This document shows, in pieces, positions 29,397 to 37,356 of a stretch of DNA of 38,830 nt. Made by a program: the position numbers and the translations under genes. The DNA is taken from contig QMMN01000022.1 in NCBI GenBank assembly GCA_003647275.1, positions 1 to 38,830 of the forward strand, in the 5' to 3' direction. Origin of the DNA: Deltaproteobacteria bacterium (lineage in GTDB: Bacteria; Desulfobacterota; Desulfobacteria; Desulfobacterales; C00003060). Below the pieces are notes generated by a model, which ran no database searches, was not told where the DNA came from, and was given only the letters and a program-made list of their open reading frames with translations. Position 1 is the stretch's first letter, and every line of letters starts with the position of its first letter.

Positions 29397-31802
29397 TCAA
29401 CGGGACTTGCGGGTTCGCTTCCTGGCAGGCTTTGGGTTCAGGGCAATCTTCAAGGCCTCATCCATGTGACTTACTGGTAAAAAGGCAAGTTTTCGCTTGA
29501 TGTTTGAAGGAATTTCAGCCAGATCCTTCTTGTTTTTCTCAGGAATAATAATCTTTCGGACATCGGCCCTGAGTGCGGCCAATGCCTTTTCCTTGAGTCC
29601 CCCCACCGGAAGGATGCGTCCACGGAGGGTGATTTCTCCAGTCATGGCCACGTCTCTATTCACCGGTCGTCCGCTCAAGGTCGAAACCAGTGCTGTGACT
29701 ATGGCAGCACCGGCCGAAGGCCCGTCCTTGGGAATCGCTCCTGCAGGAACGTGTATGTGAATGTCAAGATCCTGGTAAAAATTGTTTTTAATGCCAAGTG
29801 TCTTTGCAAATGAGCGGGCATAGGTCAGGGCGGCTTTTGCAGATTCCTGCATTACCTCTCCCAATTGGCCCGTAAGGGTCAAGTCGCCCTTTCCTTTCAT
29901 CGTGGAGGCCTCTACATACAAAACCTCTCCCCCGGCTTGGGTCCATGCCAATCCTGTGGCAACCCCAATTTCATGTGATTTCTGCTCCAATTCAGGGAGA
30001 TATTTTGGAACACCCAAGTAGCGGTGAAGGTTGGCACTGGTGACCTTGAACGGACCCTTTTCGCCTTCAGCCACCTTGCGCGCGACCTTGCGGCATATGG
30101 TGCCAATCTCGCGCTCCAGATTCCTGACGCCCGCCTCAAAGGTATATTGTGATATGATCTTGCGTAACGCCTCTTGGCTAATTCCTAAATGCTTTGACTT
30201 GATCCCGTTTTCTTTGATCTGGCGTGGGACTAGGAACTGTTGGGCGATGGCAAGTTTTTCTTCTTCCGTATATCCAGCAAGTTCTATAATCTCCATCCGA
30301 TCTCTCAGGGCCGAGAGGATGGGGTCGACTAGGTTGGCCGTGGTGATAAACATAACTTTTGACAAATCAAAAGGAAGGTTCAAATAGTGGTCACTGAAGC
30401 TAACGTTTTGTTCAGGATCAAGGGCTTCCAGGAGGGCAGCAGCCGGGTCCCCGCGAAAATCAGCACCTATCTTATCTACTTCATCCATCATGAATACAGG
30501 ATTATTTGTACCACACTGCTTCAAGCCCTGGATGATCCGCCCAGGCATGGCCCCAATATACGTACGGCGGTGTCCTCGAATCTCGGCCTCGTCTCGAATA
30601 CCACCCAAGGATATCCGAAAGAACTTCCGGTTCATAGCCTTTGCAATCGATCGCCCTAGTGAGGTCTTTCCCACCCCGGGAGGTCCCACAAAACACAGGA
30701 TAGGGCCCTTCATGTGCTTGTTAAGCTTTCGTACGCTCAGATATTCTAGGATGCGCTCTTTTACTTTCTTGAGATCATAATGGTCCTCATCCAGGACTTC
30801 ATGGGCCTTTTTTATATCAAGCACTTCTTTCGTTGATTTACGCCACGGGACCTCAACCAGCCAATCCAGGTAGGTACGCACAATGGAGGCCTCAGCAGCA
30901 TCCGGGTGCATTTGCTCGAGGCGCTTTAGTTGCTTAAAGGCCTCTTTCTCAGCCTCCTTTGACATTTTGGCCTTCTTGATCTTCTTGGTATATTCTGAAA
31001 CCTCCTGAGCCTTTTCGTCAATATCTCCCAATTCCTTGTGAATAGCTCGCATCTGCTCCCTGAGAAAATACTCCCGTTGCGTCTTGGAGATTTCTTCTCT
31101 GGCATCTGACTGGATCTTGGCCTGCATGGCAGAGACTTCCAGCTCTTTACCCAGCAGCTCATTGACTCTTTGAAGCTTCTGAAAGGGGTCATTTATTTCC
31201 AGAAGTCCCTGGGCTTGTTCCACCTTTAACCTAAGGTTTGAAGCCACTAGATCCGCCAGTCTACCTGGCTCATCGATGCCACGTAAAATAGCGCTCACAT
31301 CACCGGTCAGCTCGCCTCGCAATTCAAGAATCTTTTCACTCTCTTCACAGACATTCCGCATGAGTGCCTCGGCCTCAACGCTTATGTTCTCTACTTCCTG
31401 TTCGGGAATCTCTTCGATCCGGACCTGATAGAAAGGTTCCGTTTTTGTATAATTGACGACTCGGGCTTTGCCTAAGCCCTGGACTAAAACCTTCACTCGG
31501 CCGTCTGGAAGCTTGAGCATACGTAAGATCATCGCCACTGTGCCCACCCTGTAAATATCTCCGGGTTTTGGATTTTCAACCGTAGGGTTACTTTGAGTGG
31601 ACAGAAGAAGTAGGCGATCCTTGGCCATAGCAGCATCCACGGCGCGAACTGACTTGTCTCTACCCACAAATAGGGGGATAATCATATACGTAAAGACAAC
31701 GACGTCGCGCAAAGGAAGCAGGGGGAGTATATCCGGGATATCTATGGCTTCACCATCTTCGTGGATGATGTCAACCGTATCCAAACCATTTATTTGTGCC
31801 AT
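29397..31802 (-). CDS. lon: ATP-dependent protease Lon
   Basis: Lon is a cytoplasmic hexameric AAA+ serine protease that degrades misfolded and regulatory proteins. The 801 residues match LonA. The N-terminal substrate-binding domain (LPLLPLRDVVVFTYMIIPLFVGR) and a coiled coil (residues about 220-290, QREYFLREQMRAIHKELG) precede the AAA+ module. That module has Walker A GPPGVGKTSLG with Lys379 and Walker B PVFMMDEVDKIG. The protease domain has the catalytic serine Ser696 in KDGPSAGAAI and the lysine near 739 in GGLKEKALAAL. The start ATG 31802 has AAGGAA upstream. The C-terminus is basic (PARKRTRKSR). No heat-shock promoter could be identified with confidence in the 480-base gap upstream. Confidence 0.98.
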   Translation of the reverse strand: MAQINGLDTVDIIHEDGEAIDIPDILPLLPLRDVVVFTYMIIPLFVGRDKSVRAVDAAMAKDRLLLLSTQSNPTVENPKPGDIYRVGTVAMILRMLKLPDGRVKVLVQGLGKARVVNYTKTEPFYQVRIEEIPEQEVENISVEAEALMRNVCEESEKILELRGELTGDVSAILRGIDEPGRLADLVASNLRLKVEQAQGLLEINDPFQKLQRVNELLGKELEVSAMQAKIQSDAREEISKTQREYFLREQMRAIHKELGDIDEKAQEVSEYTKKIKKAKMSKEAEKEAFKQLKRLEQMHPDAAEASIVRTYLDWLVEVPWRKSTKEVLDIKKAHEVLDEDHYDLKKVKERILEYLSVRKLNKHMKGPILCFVGPPGVGKTSLGRSIAKAMNRKFFRISLGGIRDEAEIRGHRRTYIGAMPGRIIQGLKQCGTNNPVFMMDEVDKIGADFRGDPAAALLEALDPEQNVSFSDHYLNLPFDLSKVMFITTANLVDPILSALRDRMEIIELAGYTEEEKLAIAQQFLVPRQIKENGIKSKHLGISQEALRKIISQYTFEAGVRNLEREIGTICRKVARKVAEGEKGPFKVTSANLHRYLGVPKYLPELEQKSHEIGVATGLAWTQAGGEVLYVEASTMKGKGDLTLTGQLGEVMQESAKAALTYARSFAKTLGIKNNFYQDLDIHIHVPAGAIPKDGPSAGAAIVTALVSTLSGRPVNRDVAMTGEITLRGRILPVGGLKEKALAALRADVRKIIIPEKNKKDLAEIPSNIKRKLAFLPVSHMDEALKIALNPKPARKRTRKSR

Positions 31803-32285
31803 GTACGTTCCTTAATTTCCAAGCCGGTGTTCATCAGGGCTTATGGTTCTGCAAGGCTTGCCCCTTAAATATATCAGCTCATAGCTGGTTCACGTCTAAG
31901 ACGCTAATTTAACAGGCCCTACAGATATCAGTTGATCTCAAACGGTTTTAAAGAAAATCGCAGCCCATAGACTGCCTAAACAACAAAACCAATATGAAGT
32001 ATTCGTCAATTTAATAATAACATATAAATTATATATATAGTATAGGACACTATCTCTTGATGACAACAAAAATCTTGATTTTTTGGACCATCCCCTATAC
32101 TTAATTTTTTTAAGTGTTTGTGATTTTTCAGCTTTAATAAGCTGGCCATGTTCACCAAATGAGAGCTGAAACTTGAAAATGCCCAGCGAGCGCTGACCCC
32201 GAAGCTTGCTCCAAGGAGCTTTAATTGTCGTGGTTTGGGAAACAGCCCGTTAACATGTAACCCATCGAATTGGAAAGACCTTCGT
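31803..32285. other. divergent intergenic region between lon and the prepilin peptidase gene
   Basis: It contains a very AT-rich segment at 32005-32045 with runs of alternating TA, and a short hairpin CAGCTT-TAAT-AAGCTG at 32129-32144. A GC-rich stretch (AAGCTTGCTCCAAGGAGCTT) follows near 32201. Promoters for both flanking genes are expected here, but none fits the consensus well. No gene was seen. Confidence 0.5.
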
Positions 32286-33068
32286 GTGGAGCCCCTCGTT
32301 GTTAAAGTTTGGATCTTTTTGTTCGGCATGGCCGTAGGGAGTTTTTTGAATGTTTGTATTTACCGCCTTCCCCGGTCACTTTCTTTGATACATCCTCGAT
32401 CTATATGTCCAAGCTGCCAGTCCAAAATTGCCTTTTATGATAACGTGCCCGTGGTGAGCTATCTTTGGCTTCGAGGGCGATGTCGGCACTGTGGCACTGC
32501 AATTCCCTTGAGGTATCTCCTGGTTGAACTTGTATCAGGCCTTTTTGCACTTTCGGTCTTTGCACACTATGGTCTCTCGTGGGAAGGCCTTTTTCTATAC
32601 GGACTGGTCTCAGCCCTTATCGTGATCACCTTCATTGACCTTGATCATCAAATCATCCCTGATGTAATTACCTACCCAGGAATCGCAATTGGATTCCTCG
32701 CATCGTTTGTCCTTAAACACATCACATACAAAGAATCCTTGATTGGGATGATCTTGGGCGGAGGTATTTTGCTTTTGATTGCCTGGGGTTACTATTTGCT
32801 GACCAAAAAGGAAGGGATGGGCGGTGGTGACATCAAGCTACTTGCCATGATCGGTGCATTTTTGGGTTGGAAGGCTGTTATATTTACGATTTTTGTCGGG
32901 TCAGCCATTGGAACTGTCGCAGGCATCGTCCTGGCGATCCGCACGAATGGCGGTCGAAGGCTGGCGATCCCTTTTGGTCCCTTTCTTGGCATCGGAGCGC
33001 TGCTTTTCCTGTTTTTCGGGCCCCAAATCTTGGGCTGGTACGTGGCCTTAATGGGGTGGAAGCCTTGA
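32286..33068 (+). CDS. pilD: prepilin peptidase (type IV prepilin leader peptidase/N-methyltransferase)
   Basis: This inner-membrane aspartic protease cleaves and methylates type IV pilin and type II secretion pseudopilin leaders. From GTG 32286, with GGAAAGA seven bases upstream, it has 260 residues. An in-frame TTG at 32235 would add 17 non-family residues. The N-terminus is FLFGMAVGSFLNVCIYRLP. Two CXXC pairs, CPSCQ and CRHCG, form the zinc-binding cytoplasmic loop. The catalytic aspartates lie in FIDLDHQIIPD and GGGDIKLLAMIG. About seven membrane helices are visible. It overlaps the next kinase gene by four to thirteen bases, depending on that gene's start. No pilus structural gene is in the window. 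Confidence 0.95.
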   Translation: MEPLVVKVWIFLFGMAVGSFLNVCIYRLPRSLSLIHPRSICPSCQSKIAFYDNVPVVSYLWLRGRCRHCGTAIPLRYLLVELVSGLFALSVFAHYGLSWEGLFLYGLVSALIVITFIDLDHQIIPDVITYPGIAIGFLASFVLKHITYKESLIGMILGGGILLLIAWGYYLLTKKEGMGGGDIKLLAMIGAFLGWKAVIFTIFVGSAIGTVAGIVLAIRTNGGRRLAIPFGPFLGIGALLFLFFGPQILGWYVALMGWKP

Positions 33069-34615
33069 AAACATTTAGCGTGGGCCTTCGAACCGAAATC
33101 CTGCTGAGTTTAACTCTCCTTTTAGTTGCTGCCATGACCCTAACCAGCTTTGTTGGTTTGCGGGTCACGGAGCGTGATTTACTTCGATATAAAACCCGTG
33201 ATGGCATGGCCGTCGTCCAAAGGATACAAGCGGCCGTCCAGGGCAGTAAAAAACAGAGTCACCCGCCTTCTCTGCAACGCTTAAAGGAACGCCTTCACGA
33301 TGGAATTTCCTGGATGGGCCATCCAGGACTATACGAAGGGATCACTGTGGTAGGAAAAGATGGCTCCGTATGGGTTGGTCAGGAGCATTTAAAGGGCTCA
33401 AACGTGCTTACCGACAGTCAAATTGCTGAAGTCCTTAAGACAGAAAAACTCAGCACCAAGATAAACAAGGACCGCACTCTACTTAACATAACAGCCCCCA
33501 TCTTTGCCGATGGACAATGCATTGCGGCCGTGCGAGTGCCTGTTCGCCTTGATGCGGTGACCCAGGGATTGAGGAGGTCCCAGCTGCTTATCTGGTTTTA
33601 CATAGGTTTGAATGTGATAGTGCTTGTCGTCTTTGGAAACTTTCTTTTGTCTAGAATCGTGATCCGGCCTATCAAGCGTCTGGTCAACATAGCCGATCAC
33701 TTTGAAGAGACCGATCTCTTTTCCATGATGACCAAGAGCGAACGGAATGAGATTGCCCACTTGACCGTGGCTCTTAATCGGATGCTAAAGAGACTTGCAG
33801 AAAACAAGGAGCGCCTGGAAGCCCATATTCGTTCTCTGGAAGCGGCCAACCTGGAACTCAAACAGGCCCGGGAGGAAGTACTACGCTCGGAAAAGCTTTC
33901 TTCTATAGGTCGGCTCGCTGCAGGTGTGGCCCACGAAGTGGGCAATCCGATCGGAGCTATCCTGGGCTATACAAACCTCTTAATGGATCAGGTGGCGGAC
34001 AACGCTGAAGCTATGGATTATCTCGTGAGGATCGAAAAGGAGATGACCAGAATCAGTACCATCATCCGTGAACTCCTCGATTTTTCAAGACCCTCTCCAT
34101 GTGAGCCAGTACCAGTGGATGTGAATGCCTTGGTTTTGGAGAGCACCTCTTTTCTTGCTCGTCAAAGCCTGATGGCATCTATTAAAACCGAGACGCATCT
34201 TGAGAAAGAAGTTGGGATGGTGTGGGCCGACCCCAACCAATTAAAGCAGGTTATAGTCAACCTGATGCTAAATGCGTGTGACGCCATGGAAGGGGCGGGG
34301 ACTCTGGCGATTGCTACAAGGCGAGTTTCTGGTCCCGACCCAAGGGGGCCAGGTTCGGACGAGACTCCAAAGGAATTTATTGAAATCTCGGTTTCTGATA
34401 CAGGTAGGGGAATTGCCACATCTGAACTCAACAAGATTTTTGATCCGTTTTATACCACAAAACCCCCGGGCAAGGGGACCGGGTTAGGGCTTGCCATCAG
34501 TCTGCGCATTATTGAAACATTCAGCGGCAGCATCCACGTGGAAAGCACCGAAGGTAAGGGAAGTACCTTCACAGTTAAACTTCCCCTATGGGAGCCGAAC
34601 CATGATACCCAATGA
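33065..34615 (+). CDS. HAMP sensor histidine kinase (NtrB/ZraS type)
   Basis: This membrane kinase has about 516 residues from TTG 33065, which overlaps the pilD stop as TTGA and has GGTGGA upstream. GTG 33056 is an in-frame alternative. Membrane helices lie near residues 11-31 and 173-195, enclosing a sensor of about 140 residues (LYEGITVVGKDGSVWVGQ). A HAMP domain follows, then a coiled coil (LEAHIRSLEAANLELKQ). HisKA has His290 in AAGVAHEVGNPIGAILGY. The ATPase domain has NLMLNACDAM, SDTGRGIATSEL and GTGLGLAISLRI. No response regulator is adjacent, so its partner is elsewhere. It overlaps the following alr gene by 14 bases. Its place between prepilin peptidase and alanine racemase gives no clear clue to its signal. 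Confidence 0.9.
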   Translation: MKTFSVGLRTEILLSLTLLLVAAMTLTSFVGLRVTERDLLRYKTRDGMAVVQRIQAAVQGSKKQSHPPSLQRLKERLHDGISWMGHPGLYEGITVVGKDGSVWVGQEHLKGSNVLTDSQIAEVLKTEKLSTKINKDRTLLNITAPIFADGQCIAAVRVPVRLDAVTQGLRRSQLLIWFYIGLNVIVLVVFGNFLLSRIVIRPIKRLVNIADHFEETDLFSMMTKSERNEIAHLTVALNRMLKRLAENKERLEAHIRSLEAANLELKQAREEVLRSEKLSSIGRLAAGVAHEVGNPIGAILGYTNLLMDQVADNAEAMDYLVRIEKEMTRISTIIRELLDFSRPSPCEPVPVDVNALVLESTSFLARQSLMASIKTETHLEKEVGMVWADPNQLKQVIVNLMLNACDAMEGAGTLAIATRRVSGPDPRGPGSDETPKEFIEISVSDTGRGIATSELNKIFDPFYTTKPPGKGTGLGLAISLRIIETFSGSIHVESTEGKGSTFTVKLPLWEPNHDTQ

Positions 34616-35717
34616 AGTGATCATTGACCTTGGTGCGCTCAGGCACAATTTTTTTGAGATCAAGCGATTGGCCGGTCCTCACACCCGGATACTTGCCGTT
34701 GTCAAGTCAGATGCCTACGGCCATGGCATGATACCTGTGGCCAGGACTCTGGAGTCGGCAGGTATTGATTATCTCGGGGTATTCGAGCTGGAAGAGGGTC
34801 TGGCGCTCAGAAAAGCTGGCTGCAAGGTCCCGATCTTGATCATGATGGGAATCACATCCAACGAGGTTTCGGCCGTTGTTGAACATGGCCTCACGCCATC
34901 ACTCTTTCAACTGGACATTGCGGAAAAACTCTCCCGAATATCGGCCGAACAGGGCAAGGTGACACCGGTCCACGTCAAAGTAGACACGGGTATGACCCGC
35001 CTAGGAGTTTGCTTCAAAGACCTGCGAAATTTCTTAAAAGAGATCTTGCCGCTAAAGGGAATTGAACTCGAAGGGCTATTTTCCCACCTTGCCATAGCCG
35101 ATCAGCCTAGTCACCCGTTCACCGACCAACAGATAAGGCGGTTCCATAAGGTTATAGAAGAGAGCAGGCGACTCGGGGTCTCCCCTCGTGTCATTCATAT
35201 TTCAAATAGCGGTGCACTTTTGGGAAATAAGGGCTTAGACCTTGGTATGGCACGACCCGGGATCCTCCTTTATGGTTCGCCGCCTGCCCAGGGGTGGGCG
35301 GCTTCAGTGTCCTTCAAGCCGGTCATGACTTTCAAATCCCGAGTGATTCAGATCAGAACCGTCCCGCTGGGCACCTCCATTAGCTATGGCTGCACCTATA
35401 CGACCCCCAAAAGGTGCACCATCGCAACCATCCCTGTCGGCTATGATGACGGATACAGTCGTTTACTTTCGAATAATGGAGAGGTACTGATCCACGGGCG
35501 ACGCGTACCGGTGGTGGGTCGTGTGTGTATGAACTTGACCATGGTGGATGTCACCGGGGTAGAGGGCGTTTCGGTCGGCGATGAAGTGGTACTTTTGGGA
35601 GCCCAAGGCGATGAACGGATTACAGCCGAGGAGATTTCAACAAGGATCGGGACGATCAACTATGAAGTTTATTGCGCCATCGGGAAAAGTAACCGTCGCG
35701 TCTATATTGATCCTTAA
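34602..35717 (+). CDS. alr: alanine racemase
   Basis: Alr is a cytoplasmic PLP enzyme that interconverts L- and D-alanine for peptidoglycan. From ATG 34602, with GGGAG seven bases upstream, it has 371 residues, the normal length. The PLP lysine is Lys35 in VVKSDAYGHG. The catalytic tyrosine lies in TSISYGCTY. Other family blocks are HVKVDTGMTRLG, FSHLAIAD, LDLGMARPGILLYG, and GYDDGYSR with VGRVCMNLTMVDVT. Open frame continues upstream inside the kinase gene but is not Alr-like. The overlap of 14 bases with the kinase gene implies coupled translation. The C-terminus (INYEVYCAIGKSNRRVY) is complete. Confidence 0.97.
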   Translation: MIPNEVIIDLGALRHNFFEIKRLAGPHTRILAVVKSDAYGHGMIPVARTLESAGIDYLGVFELEEGLALRKAGCKVPILIMMGITSNEVSAVVEHGLTPSLFQLDIAEKLSRISAEQGKVTPVHVKVDTGMTRLGVCFKDLRNFLKEILPLKGIELEGLFSHLAIADQPSHPFTDQQIRRFHKVIEESRRLGVSPRVIHISNSGALLGNKGLDLGMARPGILLYGSPPAQGWAASVSFKPVMTFKSRVIQIRTVPLGTSISYGCTYTTPKRCTIATIPVGYDDGYSRLLSNNGEVLIHGRRVPVVGRVCMNLTMVDVTGVEGVSVGDEVVLLGAQGDERITAEEISTRIGTINYEVYCAIGKSNRRVYIDP

Positions 35718-35732
35718 TTTCACAATTTTCTT

Positions 35733-35876
35733 AGAAGCTGTTTCAAAACCCTTTGACGACTCCATTTTGGCCGTTTCTGCCAAAAGTTCTTAGCAAAGCG
35801 CCAAAAAAATGTAACTGTTTTAGGGCGTTAGCCCGAGTTTTATAATCTTAGCAAAGAGAGTTTTGAAATAGGTTCT
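35733..35876. repeat. TTTCAAAA-bounded inverted-repeat element, copy 2
   Basis: Its ends AGAAGCTGTTTCAAAAC (35733-35749) and GTTTTGAAATAGGTTCT (35860-35876) are inverted repeats matching at 15 of 17 positions. The interior has AAGTTCTTAGCAAAGCG, nearly identical to the copy at 23822-23907, plus a small GGGC-GTTA-GCCC hairpin. It lies between the convergent ends of alr and the next gene. Confidence 0.7.
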
Positions 35877-35922
35877 ATCTTGCCCCGGACGTATTTGGCA
35901 GAAAACGCTTTTCCCAGGAAAG

Positions 35923-36477
35923 TCACTTCGTGTGCCCTTTCCGACTATCGTCCGTACCTGCCTCATATTGTGGCCCCCCATAATAAATATGAATATCTGA
36001 TACCCACTTCACAGTCCGCCTGTCAATCACTTTGTCATCAGGGGTAATAAGACAAAACATCCCTCCCAATCTGGGTTTGAGATACTGGAATGCGCCTTGA
36101 CTGCCTGCATAGCGACGCTTGAACACGATCACGATCCGACTACCATCACGACGGTTAAAGATTTCCCCGCACGAAAAGACTGCAAAATTGCCATCCAGGC
36201 CCTTAACCATAAAAACGAACCGCCCCCAGTGATGTAACCTTTTTGGAAAACCGGCCCTTCTGATAACATCTCTCAGAGGAACGCCAACATAGTCATAAAC
36301 ACCTGTATATACCCTGACATTATTCAGAAGCACCTGGCTCATTGCCTCAAGATCTTTTAGGGTTAAGGTAACGGTCTTAGCATTATCGCCGCTTACCCTG
36401 ATCTCTTTTGAGTAGTATTCCTCAACAGCGTATGCAGTCGTAATAACAAGCAATGAGAAAGTAAAGAGGTATGTCAA
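35923..36477 (-). CDS. small exported protein with sulfite-oxidase-like fold, cofactor site apparently missing
   Basis: The frame is open from ATG 36612, but its first 40 residues look non-coding. The protein probably begins near the signal peptide LTYLFTFSLLVITTAYA at a TTG (36477) or a start close by. No ribosome site settles the matter. The mature part, about 165 residues, has TLTLKDLEAMSQVLLNN, YTGVYDYVGVPLRDVIRRAG, FMVKGLDGNFAVFSCGEIF, LITPDDKVIDRRTVKWVSDIHIYYG. These resemble the molybdopterin-binding domain of sulfite-oxidase-like proteins, but the ECAGN-type cysteine motif is absent. It may be a non-catalytic binding or chaperone-like protein. It follows the HAMP-only protein and the pentaheme cytochrome on the same strand and may work with them. 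Confidence 0.6.
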   Translation of the reverse strand: MTYLFTFSLLVITTAYAVEEYYSKEIRVSGDNAKTVTLTLKDLEAMSQVLLNNVRVYTGVYDYVGVPLRDVIRRAGFPKRLHHWGRFVFMVKGLDGNFAVFSCGEIFNRRDGSRIVIVFKRRYAGSQGAFQYLKPRLGGMFCLITPDDKVIDRRTVKWVSDIHIYYGGPQYEAGTDDSRKGHTK

Positions 36478-36702
36478 GATAACTTTCGTTATCTTCCCAC
36501 CCTTCTCCAGCTTGTAATGTCTCTTGTCTTGTCGGTTCAACAAATCAATCCCATGCGAAGCTCCCTGCGCACAAGGCGGAGTTGAGAAAAGCAGGCCGGT
36601 CAACGCCACCATTTTGTATGGCCTTGAAAAGGCGACCCCACTCGCTCATAGGTGGTGTAATATCCTATGTCGGAGCATGGCAAATCCTTACTTACTTTGT
36701 CA

Positions 36703-37278
36703 TTATAACTTGAACTTCTTAATGGTCTCCTGTAAGTTCGCGTTTGCGGCTTTAATCTTTTTGATGGTTTCAGCAGGCTCTTCGCCTTTTGCACTTGCGA
36801 CAAGCGCCTCAATCTCCATGGAAATATCACTGATTGCCTTGATGTTATCCCTCAATCCCCGGATCATAACGTTAATAGCATCTGCCAAATCCCCGAGTTC
36901 ATCCCCTTTTCGAATATCCATCTTACTGCGCAAATTGCCTTTTCCGATGTCAACGAGTTCCCTCTCTATTCTATAAAGGGGCCCGGCAATGGGATGGGGA
37001 AAGAAGAGACTCGCAACCACACCCAAAATTAGGCTCGCCAAAAAACCGGTAAGCAGCACGGGAATAAGAAAATCCAAGAAATTGGTGGCCTTCACGTGAA
37101 ATGAACGGTAGGATTTTCCTACGTTTATGTCACTATAAAAATAAAAAATAATACTTGTAATGAGTAACGACACAAGAATAATACCCCATATTTTTAACAA
37201 AATCCGCCACTGCAGCTTTCTTTTTATGGAAAAGTTAAAGAACTTTTTCCGTTTATAAACCTTGCCTGGAGTTGACAT
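36703..37278 (-). CDS. HAMP-domain membrane protein without output domain
   Basis: The 191 residues start at ATG 37278 with a near-perfect AAGGAGGG upstream. Two membrane helices (about 27-48 and 68-92) flank a short loop of about 20 residues, too small for a normal periplasmic sensor. A HAMP domain follows (about 93-145, FPHPIAGPLYRIERELVDIGKGNLR and GDELGDLADAINVMIRGLR). The remainder is a helix that could be a coiled coil, ending in IKKIKAANANLQETIKKFKL. No kinase, receiver, methyl-accepting or cyclase domain is present. It is encoded about 80 bases after the pentaheme cytochrome gene on the same strand. It might pass a redox state from the cytochrome to a separate signalling protein. Such HAMP-only proteins are poorly understood. 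Confidence 0.7.
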   Translation of the reverse strand: MSTPGKVYKRKKFFNFSIKRKLQWRILLKIWGIILVSLLITSIIFYFYSDINVGKSYRSFHVKATNFLDFLIPVLLTGFLASLILGVVASLFFPHPIAGPLYRIERELVDIGKGNLRSKMDIRKGDELGDLADAINVMIRGLRDNIKAISDISMEIEALVASAKGEEPAETIKKIKAANANLQETIKKFKL

Positions 37279-37356
37279 TCTTCCCTCCTTTGTTCGAATT
37301 TAGTCCGCTTAGCTCAGGAACCTATATCTGCTGATCTTGTCTTCTACAATATCCCT

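Noticed and set aside
31803-31930. Heat-shock (sigma32) promoter upstream of lon
   Set aside because: No CTTGAA / CCCCAT-like pair with suitable spacing could be found.
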